Shown: piece by piece, positions 27,701 through 37,452 of the stretch | How the letters are laid out: each line of letters begins with the position of its first letter | How positions within the stretch are numbered: the stretch's first letter is position 1 | Source: Psychrobacter sp. DAB_AL43B | GTDB lineage: Bacteria > Pseudomonadota > Gammaproteobacteria > Pseudomonadales > Moraxellaceae | Assembly (NCBI RefSeq): GCF_900168255.1 | Contig: NZ_LT799838.1 | Location: 3,162,001-3,226,000, forward strand | Reading direction: 5' to 3' | Length of the DNA stretch: 64,000 nucleotides | Made by a program: the position numbers and the translations under genes | Notes under the pieces: generated by a model | What the model saw: the letters and a program-made list of their open reading frames with translations, nothing else | Databases searched by the model: none | Told to the model about the DNA's origin: nothing

Positions 27701-29023
27701 ATGACTACTAGCGCCATGCCCCAGATCAACCCTGAATACGTCCATTGGTTCCGTAATTCTGCCCCTTATATCAATACGCATCGCGGCAAAACGTTCGTGA
27801 TTATGTTTGGCGGTGAAGCGGTCAATCATCCAAATTTTAGTACACTGATTCATGACTTTGCTTTATTGCATAGCTTGGGTATCAAGCTGGTATTGGTGCA
27901 TGGTGCGCGACCACAAATCGAAAAAAACCTCAAAGATGCTGATATCACATCGCCACTGCATCAAGACATTCGCGTGACACCCCGCGTCGCAATGCCTTCT
28001 ATATTACAAGCCGTTGGTGCTATTCGCTTGCAGATTGAAGCCCAACTGTCGATGGGGCTTGCAAACTCACCCATGTATGGCTCGCGCATTGATGCGGTTT
28101 CAGGTAACTTTGTGACCGCTCGTCCTTATGGTATCCGTGATGGCGTTGATTACCAGATGACGGGCGAAGTACGCTCTATCGACGTTGAAGCGATTAAAAA
28201 TAACCTAATACACGACCATATTGTGATTTTAGGCTCAATGGGTTATTCGGCGACTGGGGAAGTTTTCAACTTACTGGCTGAAGACGTGGCTCTGAGTGCA
28301 GCCGTAGCACTTGGCGCTGACAAACTTATATTCTTGGGCGAGGAAGCCGGTATCAATCACGATGATCGTTTATTACGTGAAATGATTCCAAATGAAGTCG
28401 ACCGCTTCTTACGTGACCGTGATTTGAACTGTGAGATTAATTACTTTTTAAGCTGTGCCAGTAATGCTTGTCGTCAAGGCGTTCATCGCACCCACATCAT
28501 CTCATACGCCAAAGATGGTGCGCTACTCGAGGAGCTATTCACTCGTGATGGCTCTGGGACACTGATTAGCCACGACCCTTATGAAGAGATTCGCCGTGCT
28601 GACATCGACGATGTGGTGGGGCTGATAGAACTATTATCGCCGCTAGAAGAGCAAGGCATCTTGGTTAGCCGCTCACGCGAGCGTTTGGAGCAAGAGATTG
28701 ACAACTATAGCGTCATTGAGCGCGATGGCATGATTTTAGGCTGTGCAGCACTTTATCCGCTCGATGCAGATTCAGCGGAGGTTGCCTGCGTCGCGGTACA
28801 TCCTGAATATCGCAGCGGTAGCCGCGGGGCTGATTTGCTGGCGTTTTTAGAGCAACAAGCCCGCAGCCATGGGCTACACAAGCTATTTGTACTCACCACT
28901 CGTACCGCGCATTGGTTTGTCGAGCAAGGTTTTGCTGAAGTTGAGGCGAGCGCCTTACCTGAAGCACGGCGCGAGCAATATAATAATGGTCGTAATTCTA
29001 AAGTTTTTCAAAAAAATCTTTAG
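27701..29023 (+). CDS. argA: Amino-acid N-acetyltransferase (N-acetylglutamate synthase)
   Basis: ArgA (440 aa) acetylates glutamate with acetyl-CoA, the first step of arginine synthesis, in the cytoplasm. The N-terminal amino-acid-kinase-like regulatory domain spans residues about 20-285 (TFVIMFGGEAVNHPNF; LVLVHGARPQIE), where arginine feedback normally binds. The C-terminal GNAT domain spans about 295-440, with the acetyl-CoA loop in VAVHPEYRSGSRGADLL and a terminal WFVEQGF. Length matches the family. No clear Shine-Dalgarno precedes ATG 27701, so the exact start is uncertain (ATG 27716 is in frame). Confidence 0.95.
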   Translation: MTTSAMPQINPEYVHWFRNSAPYINTHRGKTFVIMFGGEAVNHPNFSTLIHDFALLHSLGIKLVLVHGARPQIEKNLKDADITSPLHQDIRVTPRVAMPSILQAVGAIRLQIEAQLSMGLANSPMYGSRIDAVSGNFVTARPYGIRDGVDYQMTGEVRSIDVEAIKNNLIHDHIVILGSMGYSATGEVFNLLAEDVALSAAVALGADKLIFLGEEAGINHDDRLLREMIPNEVDRFLRDRDLNCEINYFLSCASNACRQGVHRTHIISYAKDGALLEELFTRDGSGTLISHDPYEEIRRADIDDVVGLIELLSPLEEQGILVSRSRERLEQEIDNYSVIERDGMILGCAALYPLDADSAEVACVAVHPEYRSGSRGADLLAFLEQQARSHGLHKLFVLTTRTAHWFVEQGFAEVEASALPEARREQYNNGRNSKVFQKNL

Positions 29024-29157
29024 GTAACGCCTGAATTGACTCTAATACGCTCACTGATATCGGTTGTGCAAACCCTATGCTGTTGAATTAAAAAATCTTC
29101 AATCCTAATAGCTTGCGTTACAAAATCAGTCATAAAACCTGCCACAAAACCCGTTAC

Positions 29158-29192
29158 AAAAAAAGCCCTCTAATATTAGAGGGCTTTCTTAT
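29158..29192 (+). terminator. Bidirectional terminator between argA and the FKBP gene
   Basis: A perfect palindrome, 12-bp arms AAAGCCCTCTAA / TTAGAGGGCTTT, with A-run before and T-rich after. Convergent genes argA (+) and the FKBP gene (-) share it. Confidence 0.93.
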
Positions 29193-29244
29193 TATCTTTT
29201 ATAGATATCTTTTATCATTGCTTCTTAACAATGCTAATAACGCA

Positions 29245-29976
29245 TTATTTTACTTTTAATAGCTCAACAGTAAAGATAAGCGTGCTGTTAGGCTCGATAC
29301 CTGCGTTGCCCGCTTCGCCATAAGCGATATCAGCTGGAATATAAAACTCGTATTTACCACCCTCTTTCATCAACTGTAGACCTTCAGTCCAGCCAGCAAT
29401 AACTTGATTGAGTGGGAATTCAATTGGCTCACCGCGCTCATAAGAGCTGTCGAATACAGTACCGTCGATCAATTTACCTTCGTAATTTACTTCAACCACG
29501 TCAGTTGCTTTTGGTGATTTGCCAGTACCTGCGGTCACTACTTTATATTGTAGACCCGAAGCTGTGGTTTTTACGCCTGCTTTCTTACCATTCTCTGCTA
29601 GGAATGCCGCGCCTTTGGTTTTATTTTCACCCGCTTTGCTTTCCATATCTTTCACAAACTTCTCTTCTTGGTCTTTTTGATAAGTCATCAATACTTCTTC
29701 CATTTGCTCTTTAGTCAACGCTGAGTCTTTACCTTCATAGCCGTCACGAAAGCCTTTCTCAAAGGTATCAAGATCCAAATCGCCAACTGCTTCTTTATTT
29801 CCTTCCGCCATCATAAAGCCCAAACTATAACCCACTTTTTCATTTGCTGGGCTTTGCTCAGTGACAGAAACGCTTTGGGCTGCGGTTTCTTGATTACCGT
29901 TGTTAGTGCTACAACCTGTGATTAATAACATAGCGCTAGCAAGTGCACCGACGCTTAGGGTAGTAATTTTTTTCAT
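29245..29976 (-). CDS. FKBP-type peptidyl-prolyl isomerase lipoprotein (FkpA/Mip-like)
   Basis: A 243-aa periplasmic folding helper. Signal peptide with lipobox ITGC (Cys22) indicates a lipoprotein. Residues about 45-125 form the helical dimerisation domain (VGYSLGFMMAEGNKE; EKGFRDGYEGKD). Residues about 135-243 form the FKBP domain, with active-site residues in VEVNYEGKLIDGTVFDSSY, the VIAGWTEGL Trp and AYGEAGN. It has its own ribosome site (GAGAG). Orthologues act on outer-membrane protein folding; the specific substrates are unknown. Confidence 0.95.
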   Translation of the reverse strand: MKKITTLSVGALASAMLLITGCSTNNGNQETAAQSVSVTEQSPANEKVGYSLGFMMAEGNKEAVGDLDLDTFEKGFRDGYEGKDSALTKEQMEEVLMTYQKDQEEKFVKDMESKAGENKTKGAAFLAENGKKAGVKTTASGLQYKVVTAGTGKSPKATDVVEVNYEGKLIDGTVFDSSYERGEPIEFPLNQVIAGWTEGLQLMKEGGKYEFYIPADIAYGEAGNAGIEPNSTLIFTVELLKVK

Positions 29977-30379
29977 AGAATACTCTCAAATTGTAATAAT
30001 AGTGGCGAGATGTCACATTCTCTTATAATAGCAAATCTTAGTTTTGGGGGCTATGATTCCCTTGAAATTATCGGTCAAATGTACAGTCTATGTTAATATT
30101 TGCCGCAAAAATAACAACTTATCACACAACTATAGTAAGTGGTTAAGCTTTCTGTCTTTAAATCTATCATTACATCAGCTAAGCTAAATTAGTTAAGGTA
30201 ACAAGTAACAGAACGTAGATTTTGTTAACAATCGCCAAAGTCAGTCTACAACTACGTTCTTAAATAATTTTAATTAAAAATACTAATAATTAGGTATGTG
30301 TTTGCTAAAAGTAAAAATGCTCATATTTAGCAGCATGCATTACTTAATCGCTTATACATGATTATTCAAGGAGGACAGG
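29977..30379 (+). other. Divergent intergenic region
   Basis: No gene or RNA recognised. It must carry the promoters of the FKBP gene (-) and the CmpX-like channel gene (+). Confidence 0.45.
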
Positions 30380-32161
30380 ATGAATCCAATGTTTACATCG
30401 TTCAACGGTTATCTTGGTGGCCCTATAGGTTCCATCATCGGCGCTATTTTGATTTTCATCATTGGCTGGCTGGTTGCCCTCGGTATTGCTGCGCTTGTGC
30501 GCGGTGTGTTATCTAAAGTCAATCTCAACCAGCGTATGAATTCTTCAACCGGTAAAAGCTACGATCTAGAGGGCATTATCTCGAAGATTGTATTTTGGTT
30601 TATCTTCATCATTGCTATTTCAGGCGCGCTTAGCCAATTAAATCTAAATTCTATTTCGACACCGTTTGCGAATATGGTCAATCAAGTATTGGCATTTATT
30701 CCTAATCTCATTGGCGCAATTGCTGTTGGTGTAATCGGTTGGGTTATTGCAACCGTTGCACGTACCGCTATCAATGCTGGACTCGCCAAAACAACGATGG
30801 ATGAGCGTTTAAGTGCTCATGCGGGCGTGAAACCTATGAGCAGCACTATTGCTGACATCGTTTATTGGTTTATCTTACTGATAGTACTAACGATGGTACT
30901 AGGTCAGTTAGAGCTTGATGGTTTGTTTGCTCCTTTAAGTATCATGGTCAGCCAAATATTTGACGCAATTCCCAATATCTTGAAAGCTGGGATCATACTG
31001 CTGATTGGTTATGTTATCGCTAAAGTCGTGCGTGGCATCGTTACCAACTTAGTGGCAACGTTTGACGTACAAGCATTGGCTTCAAAAGCCGGCTTAAATG
31101 ATCAAAACAAATTACCTAATATAGCAGGGTCTTTAGCCTTTTTAGTCATCATTATCCCTACTATCATCGCAGCCTTAGAAGCGTTGAAGATCGAAGTCAT
31201 TGCTCGTCCTGCAACCAACATGCTTAATAAAATCACTGCAGCGTTGCCTAATATTCTTATGGCGATAGCAATTTTAGTAGTGACTTACTATATCATGCGT
31301 ATGGTCGCTAACATTATTAAAGGCTTAATTGAAAACACTCAGATCAATCAATTACCCGCCAAAGTTGGTCTTCAAGATGCTATGGGTAATCAGAGAGTTT
31401 CTGACTTAGTCGGCTATGCAATTATTTTCTTTGCGATGTTGTTTGCCTCTATCGCAGCAGCTGACTTACTAGGTTTTGAGCCTATCTCAGCAATCATTAC
31501 AATGTTTATCGCTTTCGGTGCCAATATCATCCTAGGCGCGATCATCCTGTTTATTGGTTTCTGGCTTGCCAACATCATTGCTGGTGTCGTCGAGCGTTCT
31601 GAACAAGGTTCGCAATTCCTAGCAAATATCGTTCGTGTACTAATCATGGGCTTAGTACTTGCCATGGGTCTAAAAGCAATGGGTATTGCTGATTCTATTG
31701 TTAACCTAGCATTTGGTCTAACCCTAGGTGCGGTGGCGGTTGCATTTGCCCTATCGTTTGGTCTTGGTGGTCAAGAAGCAGCAGCACGCTTCCTACGCAA
31801 AATGCAGGACAAAATGGACAGAGAACGTGACGAAGCAAAAGCGAAATCTGCTTTAAATCCGAGTTCATCGACTCAAGATAAATTTGCGTCTTCGGTTCGT
31901 GAGAACACACCGAGCGCGGCGACAAATAGCACTCCTGTAGCAACTACGAAGCCAGTAGCAACTACCACTCCTGTAGTAGGTACAGATCTTGATAACCCTA
32001 ATACAAGTACTCCTACTCAATTAGGTTCAGATTCACGTACTTCTAATCATTTAGGTTCAGATACGGTTGATGTCACACATATCGAAACTGACGACAATAG
32101 TAATAATTTCACCACCGGTAGTGGTTTTACTAACAAAGATGATGATGACAATTTAAAATAA
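30380..32161 (+). CDS. CmpX-like conserved membrane protein (mechanosensitive-channel TM-helix repeats)
   Basis: A 593-aa inner-membrane protein built of about ten to eleven hydrophobic helices in repeated units, each with the motif ...AxPNxLxAxxxLxxGxxxA (for example FIPNLIGAIAVGVIGWVIA, AIPNILKAGIILLIGYVIA, ALPNILMAIAILVVTYYIM). These are TM_helix repeats (PF05552-type) as in Pseudomonas CmpX. The repeats end with a Gly-rich FGLGGQEAAARFLRKMQDKMD, related to the MscS pore end. The last about 100 residues are a soluble Thr/Ser/Pro/Asp-rich tail. A strong AAGGAGG site precedes the ATG. A role in cell-envelope tension sensing is likely but unproven. Confidence 0.88.
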   Translation: MNPMFTSFNGYLGGPIGSIIGAILIFIIGWLVALGIAALVRGVLSKVNLNQRMNSSTGKSYDLEGIISKIVFWFIFIIAISGALSQLNLNSISTPFANMVNQVLAFIPNLIGAIAVGVIGWVIATVARTAINAGLAKTTMDERLSAHAGVKPMSSTIADIVYWFILLIVLTMVLGQLELDGLFAPLSIMVSQIFDAIPNILKAGIILLIGYVIAKVVRGIVTNLVATFDVQALASKAGLNDQNKLPNIAGSLAFLVIIIPTIIAALEALKIEVIARPATNMLNKITAALPNILMAIAILVVTYYIMRMVANIIKGLIENTQINQLPAKVGLQDAMGNQRVSDLVGYAIIFFAMLFASIAAADLLGFEPISAIITMFIAFGANIILGAIILFIGFWLANIIAGVVERSEQGSQFLANIVRVLIMGLVLAMGLKAMGIADSIVNLAFGLTLGAVAVAFALSFGLGGQEAAARFLRKMQDKMDRERDEAKAKSALNPSSSTQDKFASSVRENTPSAATNSTPVATTKPVATTTPVVGTDLDNPNTSTPTQLGSDSRTSNHLGSDTVDVTHIETDDNSNNFTTGSGFTNKDDDDNLK

Positions 32162-32192
32162 CTCCTCATTATTAATTTATTTTGCACAAAAG

Positions 32193-32218
32193 AAAGACAG
32201 CTCAGGCTGTCTTTTTTT
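32193..32218 (+). terminator. Terminator after the CmpX-like gene
   Basis: 9-bp stem AAAGACAGC / GCTGTCTTT with loop TCAG and seven T. Confidence 0.93.
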
Positions 32219-32304
32219 ATGGTTGATGATTCATATTTTATTTAGAATTCACCATTGCGTGCTGGGATAGAGACATTTATCTGAAGCCATGGTAATTCAT
32301 TAAC

Positions 32305-32685
32305 TTATAGATTTTTCTTAGGCTCCTGAATTATTTGCCTAGCTTTTGAATTCTCTGGTTCATCCAGACTGTGATGAGAGCGCTGATCATGATTCTGACT
32401 TTGCTGATGTAAGCGCTGTATTTGCTTGGTCAGCTGACGTTCGCGTTGGGTCATAGCAGCTACTGGCTGAATCCATAGATCAATATCAATGAAAGTATCT
32501 TCAGCTTCAGTTATAAAATCGATACCCAGCACAATGATATGATGAAGCTCAGCAACTGGTAAACGTGTGGCAACGTCTTGCGCAATTTTTGACAGATTTG
32601 GTTGAATAGTCGCCTTGCTATGCTGCCCTTCTGACTCCTGTCCATAAAATATCAGCACATAATGCCGACCTAAAAAATCAGACAC
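32305..32685 (-). CDS. Hypothetical protein
   Basis: A 126-aa cytoplasmic protein of unknown role. The first about 75 residues look folded (GRHYVLIFYGQES; VAELHHIIVLGIDFITEAED), while the last 50 are Gln/His/Arg-rich and probably extended or helical. It starts with GTG (MSDFLGRH); no strong ribosome site is seen. It faces the CmpX-like gene and diverges from the SDR gene. Confidence 0.55.
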   Translation of the reverse strand: MSDFLGRHYVLIFYGQESEGQHSKATIQPNLSKIAQDVATRLPVAELHHIIVLGIDFITEAEDTFIDIDLWIQPVAAMTQRERQLTKQIQRLHQQSQNHDQRSHHSLDEPENSKARQIIQEPKKNL

Positions 32686-32958
32686 AGTCCCAACCTTTTG
32701 GTATCAAATAAATATGGCATAGTGTACGTTGCAACTTACACACATCATGCTATCGTGATTGTCATTGCCGCACTACTTAGCGAAAAATCAAACTATATAA
32801 GAACAATTATACACAGTCGCTTTCATAGCAGTGGCTTGTTATGATGATATAAAAGCCGTAGCGCTGGCATATCGATTTATAGATTATAAAATGTCTAAAA
32901 ATTGTTTATCAATTTTACTTATTTAATGACTATCGTATGATAATAAGGACAGAACATC

Positions 32959-33624
32959 ATGAAACGCTTTAAAGAAAAAACCGTTATCATAACAGGTGCA
33001 GATTCAGATATTGGTCGTGCAACGGCTACTAGGTTCGCAAGAGAAGGCGCTAATTGCATACTGGTCGGCATTAATCATGACCTGTTAGAGTATATCTACA
33101 AGGAGCTTCCGCAAGATCACACATGGATCAATACAGGTAACCACCTTACAATAACCAGTGATGTTAATGATCCAACCCAAATTGTAAGATTAATAGAGCA
33201 TGTGCTCGAGAAATATGAGCATATTGATGTGATGGTCAATATAGATACTGCCGTTGGTATTCATCAATCAGTCATTCCATATTTAATAAAAACAAAAGGT
33301 AATATCGTTAATGTATCAACGCTAACTGCTATAGCAGCCGATTGGAATATTAATACCTATAAAGCTGAACAAAACAGCTTGACTGATACCACAAAGGCAA
33401 TGGCATTAAAAAACGCACCAAATGGTGTGCGTATTAATGCAGTAGCTGCTGGCTTAGTGACAACGGATACCAGTTCAAATCCTTTTTTGACCCACTCTCC
33501 ACTAGGAAAAACAGCGACACCTGTTGATATTACAGCCGCCATTATGTTTTTGGCCAGTGATGATGCAGCAATGATTACCGGTGTTAATCTGCCTGTCAAT
33601 GGTGGTGTTAGCGCTTCTAGTTAA
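32959..33624 (+). CDS. Degenerate short-chain dehydrogenase/reductase
   Basis: A 221-aa SDR-family protein with Rossmann start ITGADSDIGRATATRFA (glycine motif at 12-19) and the C-terminal block GVNLPVNGGVSAS. Compared with classical 245-250-aa members, the NNAG motif reads NIDTA (94-98). About 25-30 residues of helix alpha-4, including the catalytic Asn, are missing between VGIHQS and KTKGNIVNVS. Ser120 and Tyr134 remain, but the catalytic Lys four residues after Tyr is Gln138. Two of four catalytic-tetrad residues are thus gone. It is an intact frame with AAGGA before ATG. It may be a non-catalytic paralogue or a decaying gene. Confidence 0.85.
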   Translation: MKRFKEKTVIITGADSDIGRATATRFAREGANCILVGINHDLLEYIYKELPQDHTWINTGNHLTITSDVNDPTQIVRLIEHVLEKYEHIDVMVNIDTAVGIHQSVIPYLIKTKGNIVNVSTLTAIAADWNINTYKAEQNSLTDTTKAMALKNAPNGVRINAVAAGLVTTDTSSNPFLTHSPLGKTATPVDITAAIMFLASDDAAMITGVNLPVNGGVSASS

Positions 33625-33709
33625 TGGTTAACTGCACTTTTAAAATGCCTATAGGCTAGTAAATTGCTTATACCACATAGCATTGAACCAAACCCTTAGA
33701 ATAAAGATC

Positions 33710-33742
33710 AAAACCCCTGATACATTCATATCAGGGGTTTTT
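33710..33742 (+). terminator. Bidirectional terminator between the SDR and acyltransferase genes
   Basis: A perfect 13-bp stem AAAACCCCTGATA / TATCAGGGGTTTT with a 6-nt loop and T run; it lies between convergent genes. Confidence 0.93.
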
Positions 33743-33781
33743 ATGTATAGATGCTTGTGAATGACTGTTTTAAAAATAATA

Positions 33782-34474
33782 TTAACCAGCTAAATTATTA
33801 ACGTCCTTTAATGGCTGCGACAGGCGCTCAGGATGTCTTGGCAAAACACCTTGATACTGAGCATATATTTTCGGCAAATCCGCTTCGATATTCCCGGTAG
33901 GATAAACCAAAGACATAAAACGTATTTCTTTGGTTTTATAGTCGAGCGCTACCGGCAAGATGGGCACACCAGCGCCCACGGCTAGATAGTAAAAACCAGT
34001 TTTCCAGTTTTTCGTGTACTCGCGTGTACCTTCTGGCGACAATCCTAAAAACAGTGGTTCACCAGTTTTGAATCGATCAATACTGGCTTGTAGGACTGAG
34101 CCTTTATTACTGCGATCAATAGGAACAACACCTATCCAATTCAACAGCTGTGCAAGTACTGGTATTTTAAATAACGTATGTTTGCCCATGATGCTGATTT
34201 TTAGGTCAAGAGCAAATAAACCGGGTATCGCATAAACACCATCGACATTCGACGTATGCGGAAGCGCTAACACAACTGCCTGTGGAATATTTGGAATCTC
34301 TCCAACCGTACGCCAACCTGCAGCTTTTAATAAAGCTGCAGCGATTACTGGGGCAACTTTATTACCACGTCTTGGCACTAAATTACCTAGCTGCTTTTTG
34401 CTAAGTCTTGGTAATATCTTAGAGCGCGTAGATTGAGCAGCAGCTTTAGAGCGATTAAAAAACTTTGATGTCAT
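33782..34474 (-). CDS. PlsC-like lysophospholipid acyltransferase family protein
   Basis: A 230-aa acyltransferase. Conserved blocks are the H-x4-D motif HTSNVD (in VLALPHTSNVDGVYA), MGKHTLFKIP, GVVPIDRSNKGS, FLGLSPEGTRE and GVPILPVALDYK, the standard PlsC order. The N-terminal about 40 residues are basic. Such enzymes acylate lysophosphatidic acid or other lyso-lipids at the inner membrane; the exact acceptor cannot be read. ATG 34474 (MTSKFFNRS) is chosen over the 39-nt upstream extension, which is hydrophobic but has a non-ATG start and no ribosome site. Confidence 0.85.
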   Translation of the reverse strand: MTSKFFNRSKAAAQSTRSKILPRLSKKQLGNLVPRRGNKVAPVIAAALLKAAGWRTVGEIPNIPQAVVLALPHTSNVDGVYAIPGLFALDLKISIMGKHTLFKIPVLAQLLNWIGVVPIDRSNKGSVLQASIDRFKTGEPLFLGLSPEGTREYTKNWKTGFYYLAVGAGVPILPVALDYKTKEIRFMSLVYPTGNIEADLPKIYAQYQGVLPRHPERLSQPLKDVNNLAG

Positions 34475-34624
34475 GACGGCACCATATAGTAAAAGATACT
34501 CGTATAATAACACTAAGCTTCTGCCACTAAGCTGGATTTTGCATGATTTTGTTATGTTATAGCTTACTTAATCATAAATATAAATAATGATAGCCGCTTG
34601 ATAGTGGCTGTTCACTGATAGCAC

Positions 34625-36511
34625 TTATGAGATGTCAGCTAGGTTGCCTTTGTTCTCAAGCCATGATTTGCGATCAGCAGCACGCTTCTTAGCCAACAGC
34701 ATATCCATCACACTGTTGGTCAATATCATGTCATCCATATCCAGCTGTACTAAACGACGAGTATCACGGTTCATGGTGGTCTCACGTAGCTGCTCTGCAC
34801 TCATCTCACCTAGGCCTTTAAAGCGTGTAATTTGAGCTTTTTTATTGCCAGGTACTTTTGCCAAAATGTGTTTTAGCTCAGGCTCATCTAACGCGTAATG
34901 CACCTCTTTACCCACGTCCACTCGGTATAAAGGTGGCATCGCCACAAATAAATGACCTGCATCTACCAATGCAGGGAAATGTTTAACGAATAAAGCGCAG
35001 ATGAGCGTGGCAATATGCAGTCCATCGGAATCAGCATCTGCCAAAATGCATACCTTATCATAACGCAGCTCAGACAAATCATCGGAAGCCGGATCAACAC
35101 CGATAGCGATAGCAATATCATGGATTTCTTGACTTGATAATACCGTGTCTGATGATACCTCCCAAGTGTTTAAAATCTTACCACGCAAGGGTAATATCGC
35201 TTGATAGTGGCGGTCGCGAGCTTGTTTAGCACTACCACCCGCAGAGTCCCCTTCTACCAAAAACAGTTCTGCTCCATCGCGTAAATCACCACGACAGTCA
35301 GCGAGCTTACCGGGCAAAGCGGGACCTTGAGTGATTTTTTTACGGGCTACTTTTTTAGCAGATTTAAGGCGGCGTCCCGCTTTATTGATGGCCAACTCTG
35401 CAATCTGTGCACCCAGATCGGCATGTTGATTTAACCACAAGCTAAAGGCATCTTTTGCCAACGTTTGTACCGCTCCAGCCGCTTCACGACTCGATAAACG
35501 CTCTTTGGTTTGTCCTGAAAACTGCGGCTCAGAAAATTTAAGCGACAAGATGTAATTAATCCCGTCCCACACATCTTCTGCGGTCAGCTTTACACTACGC
35601 GGTAGTAAATTATGAATATCACAAAACTCACGTAGCGCCTCTAAAATACCTGTACGCAGACCATTAACATGTGTGCCGCCCTGAGCCGTCGGGATAAGAT
35701 TCACATAGCTTTCTTGAATCGGCGTACCGCCATCAGGCAACCAAGACAACGCAAAAGTAATACCAGCACGCTCGCCTTTCTTGGCATCATAATGATAATA
35801 AAAAGGCTCAGGCGGTAACGTCTCAAGACCGTCTAGCTGCTCATCTAAATATTCAACAACCCCATCAGTAAATTGCCAGACCACTTTTTCATTATTGATA
35901 TCATCGATGAATTCAATCGTCAGCCCAGCTGCTAGCACCGCTTTGGCTTTTAAATTGTGTTTAAGTTGCTTCACATTAAACTTTGGCGTATCAAAAAAAC
36001 TGCCGTCTGCCCAAAAGTGCACTTTGGTACCACGTTTACGTTTATTTGAGCTAATAGTCTCAGTTAGAGTCGTCACTGGCGCTCCGTTCTCAAACGCCAT
36101 CTCAAACTGCGTACTATCACGCCATACTGTCACCTCAACTCGCGTTGATAAGGCATTGACGACGGAGATACCTACCCCATGTAAGCCGCCTGACACTTCA
36201 TAATTAGAAGTTGAAAATTTACCACCTGCATGTAAGCGAGTTAAAATTAGCTCAATACCGGATTGATTAAATTCGGGATGAATATCGGTTGGCATACCAC
36301 GGCCATCATCTTCAACCGATAACGAACCATCGCTATGTAATTGAACTTTGATAATTTTGGCATAACCACCCAACGCCTCATCAACTGAGTTATCAATCAC
36401 TTCCTGTGCCAAATGATTAGGACGCGTAGTATCTGTATACATACCAGGACGACGACGTACCGGCTCAAGCCCTTCTAAAACTTCTAACGATTGCGCATTA
36501 TATTGACTCAC
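34625..36511 (-). CDS. parE: DNA topoisomerase IV subunit B
   Basis: ParE (628 aa) is the ATPase subunit that with ParC decatenates chromosomes. The GHKL ATPase has VIDNSVDEALGG, VEDDGRGMP and SGGLHGVGISVVNAL. The transducer domain carries a conserved Lys in YSQTKERLSS-like sequence (QFSGQTKERLSS). TOPRIM has FLVEGDSAGGSAKQARDR and CILADADSDG. The C-terminal RFKGLGEMSAEQL block is normal. Start is GTG with AAGGA 7 nt upstream. Length (about 630) and lack of the GyrB insert favour ParE over GyrB. yqiA upstream on the same strand is the usual gammaproteobacterial neighbour. Confidence 0.96.
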   Translation of the reverse strand: MSQYNAQSLEVLEGLEPVRRRPGMYTDTTRPNHLAQEVIDNSVDEALGGYAKIIKVQLHSDGSLSVEDDGRGMPTDIHPEFNQSGIELILTRLHAGGKFSTSNYEVSGGLHGVGISVVNALSTRVEVTVWRDSTQFEMAFENGAPVTTLTETISSNKRKRGTKVHFWADGSFFDTPKFNVKQLKHNLKAKAVLAAGLTIEFIDDINNEKVVWQFTDGVVEYLDEQLDGLETLPPEPFYYHYDAKKGERAGITFALSWLPDGGTPIQESYVNLIPTAQGGTHVNGLRTGILEALREFCDIHNLLPRSVKLTAEDVWDGINYILSLKFSEPQFSGQTKERLSSREAAGAVQTLAKDAFSLWLNQHADLGAQIAELAINKAGRRLKSAKKVARKKITQGPALPGKLADCRGDLRDGAELFLVEGDSAGGSAKQARDRHYQAILPLRGKILNTWEVSSDTVLSSQEIHDIAIAIGVDPASDDLSELRYDKVCILADADSDGLHIATLICALFVKHFPALVDAGHLFVAMPPLYRVDVGKEVHYALDEPELKHILAKVPGNKKAQITRFKGLGEMSAEQLRETTMNRDTRRLVQLDMDDMILTNSVMDMLLAKKRAADRKSWLENKGNLADIS

Positions 36512-36621
36512 AAATGCATCCTTAACTATTCATGTATGGTTAATTCTATTGAACCATTATAACCAAAAATCGCGACATTAACGGTAATAGTCAGTCGCTT
36601 ACGTCATATAATGTCGTCTAG

Positions 36622-37278
36622 TTAATCCTGTACTAACTGCCCTAACCTATTAATCACCATTGGTAATTGCTCAGCAAAGTCACTAAACCTGTGATCGCCA
36701 CCAGCTTGTACGTTTACCGTCGCTCCCTGCTCTTTATAAAACTGTTTAGACAGCTCAGGGTTTAATAGTTCATCACCTTCTTTGATTAGTACAGAGACTT
36801 TATTAGGATAATGAACGTTTAATAACTGATGCGCTTCAAACCATTGCAAATCTGAGTGTGTGATTGCCCAACCTCCTGTCGTGGTATAAAAAATTCGATT
36901 TCCAGACGCTGCTTCTTCGCTTTGACTATCTAGAACTAATTTATCGGCAAAGCGCTGTAAAGTAACGTGTGGCTGAGTACTAGGGTTCAATAATAGCGCC
37001 GGACAGCCTGTATGGTTGCTAACTAAGGTGGAAAAATATCCACCTAACGAGCTACCTACTAATACCGTTTGAGTAGATTCAAACTGCGCATCTTCAACAT
37101 TATTATTCAAACTTTCTACTAATGATAATATTTGGCTAAAAACTTGGCTTGGCGATTTATTTAAATCCGGACGTAATACATTAATATCAGGATGGTTTTG
37201 CTGACAATAGCGTTCTAGCAACACTCCTTTGGTAGAGTTGGCATCACTATCTAATCCATGAATATAAATAATGTTCAC
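36622..37278 (-). CDS. yqiA: YqiA/YcfP-family esterase
   Basis: An alpha/beta-hydrolase of 218 aa. Signatures are IIYIHGLDSDANSTKG at the N-terminus, the nucleophile elbow GSSLGGYF, PALLLNPSTQPHVTL, and the catalytic His in GGDHRF near the C-terminus. E. coli YqiA hydrolyses short acyl-CoA/p-nitrophenyl esters in vitro. It sits just upstream of parE on the same strand, 110 bp away, as in E. coli. Start is taken at GTG 37278 (MNIIYIHG), which has GAG at a fitting distance; GTG 37290 is the alternative. Confidence 0.88.
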   Translation of the reverse strand: MNIIYIHGLDSDANSTKGVLLERYCQQNHPDINVLRPDLNKSPSQVFSQILSLVESLNNNVEDAQFESTQTVLVGSSLGGYFSTLVSNHTGCPALLLNPSTQPHVTLQRFADKLVLDSQSEEAASGNRIFYTTTGGWAITHSDLQWFEAHQLLNVHYPNKVSVLIKEGDELLNPELSKQFYKEQGATVNVQAGGDHRFSDFAEQLPMVINRLGQLVQD

Positions 37279-37452
37279 GTATAATCTCACTTATTAATTT
37301 TGTTATGATCGTTAAATATAGACGATTAGAGTTGAGCATAGCACCCGCTCAAAGAAAATAGTAACAATTAAACGGCACACTATTATTCACTAGTTACGAC
37401 ATAATAGATTTATGCAGGTCAAAGGAATGACAATAATAGCGATGGAGTCGCC

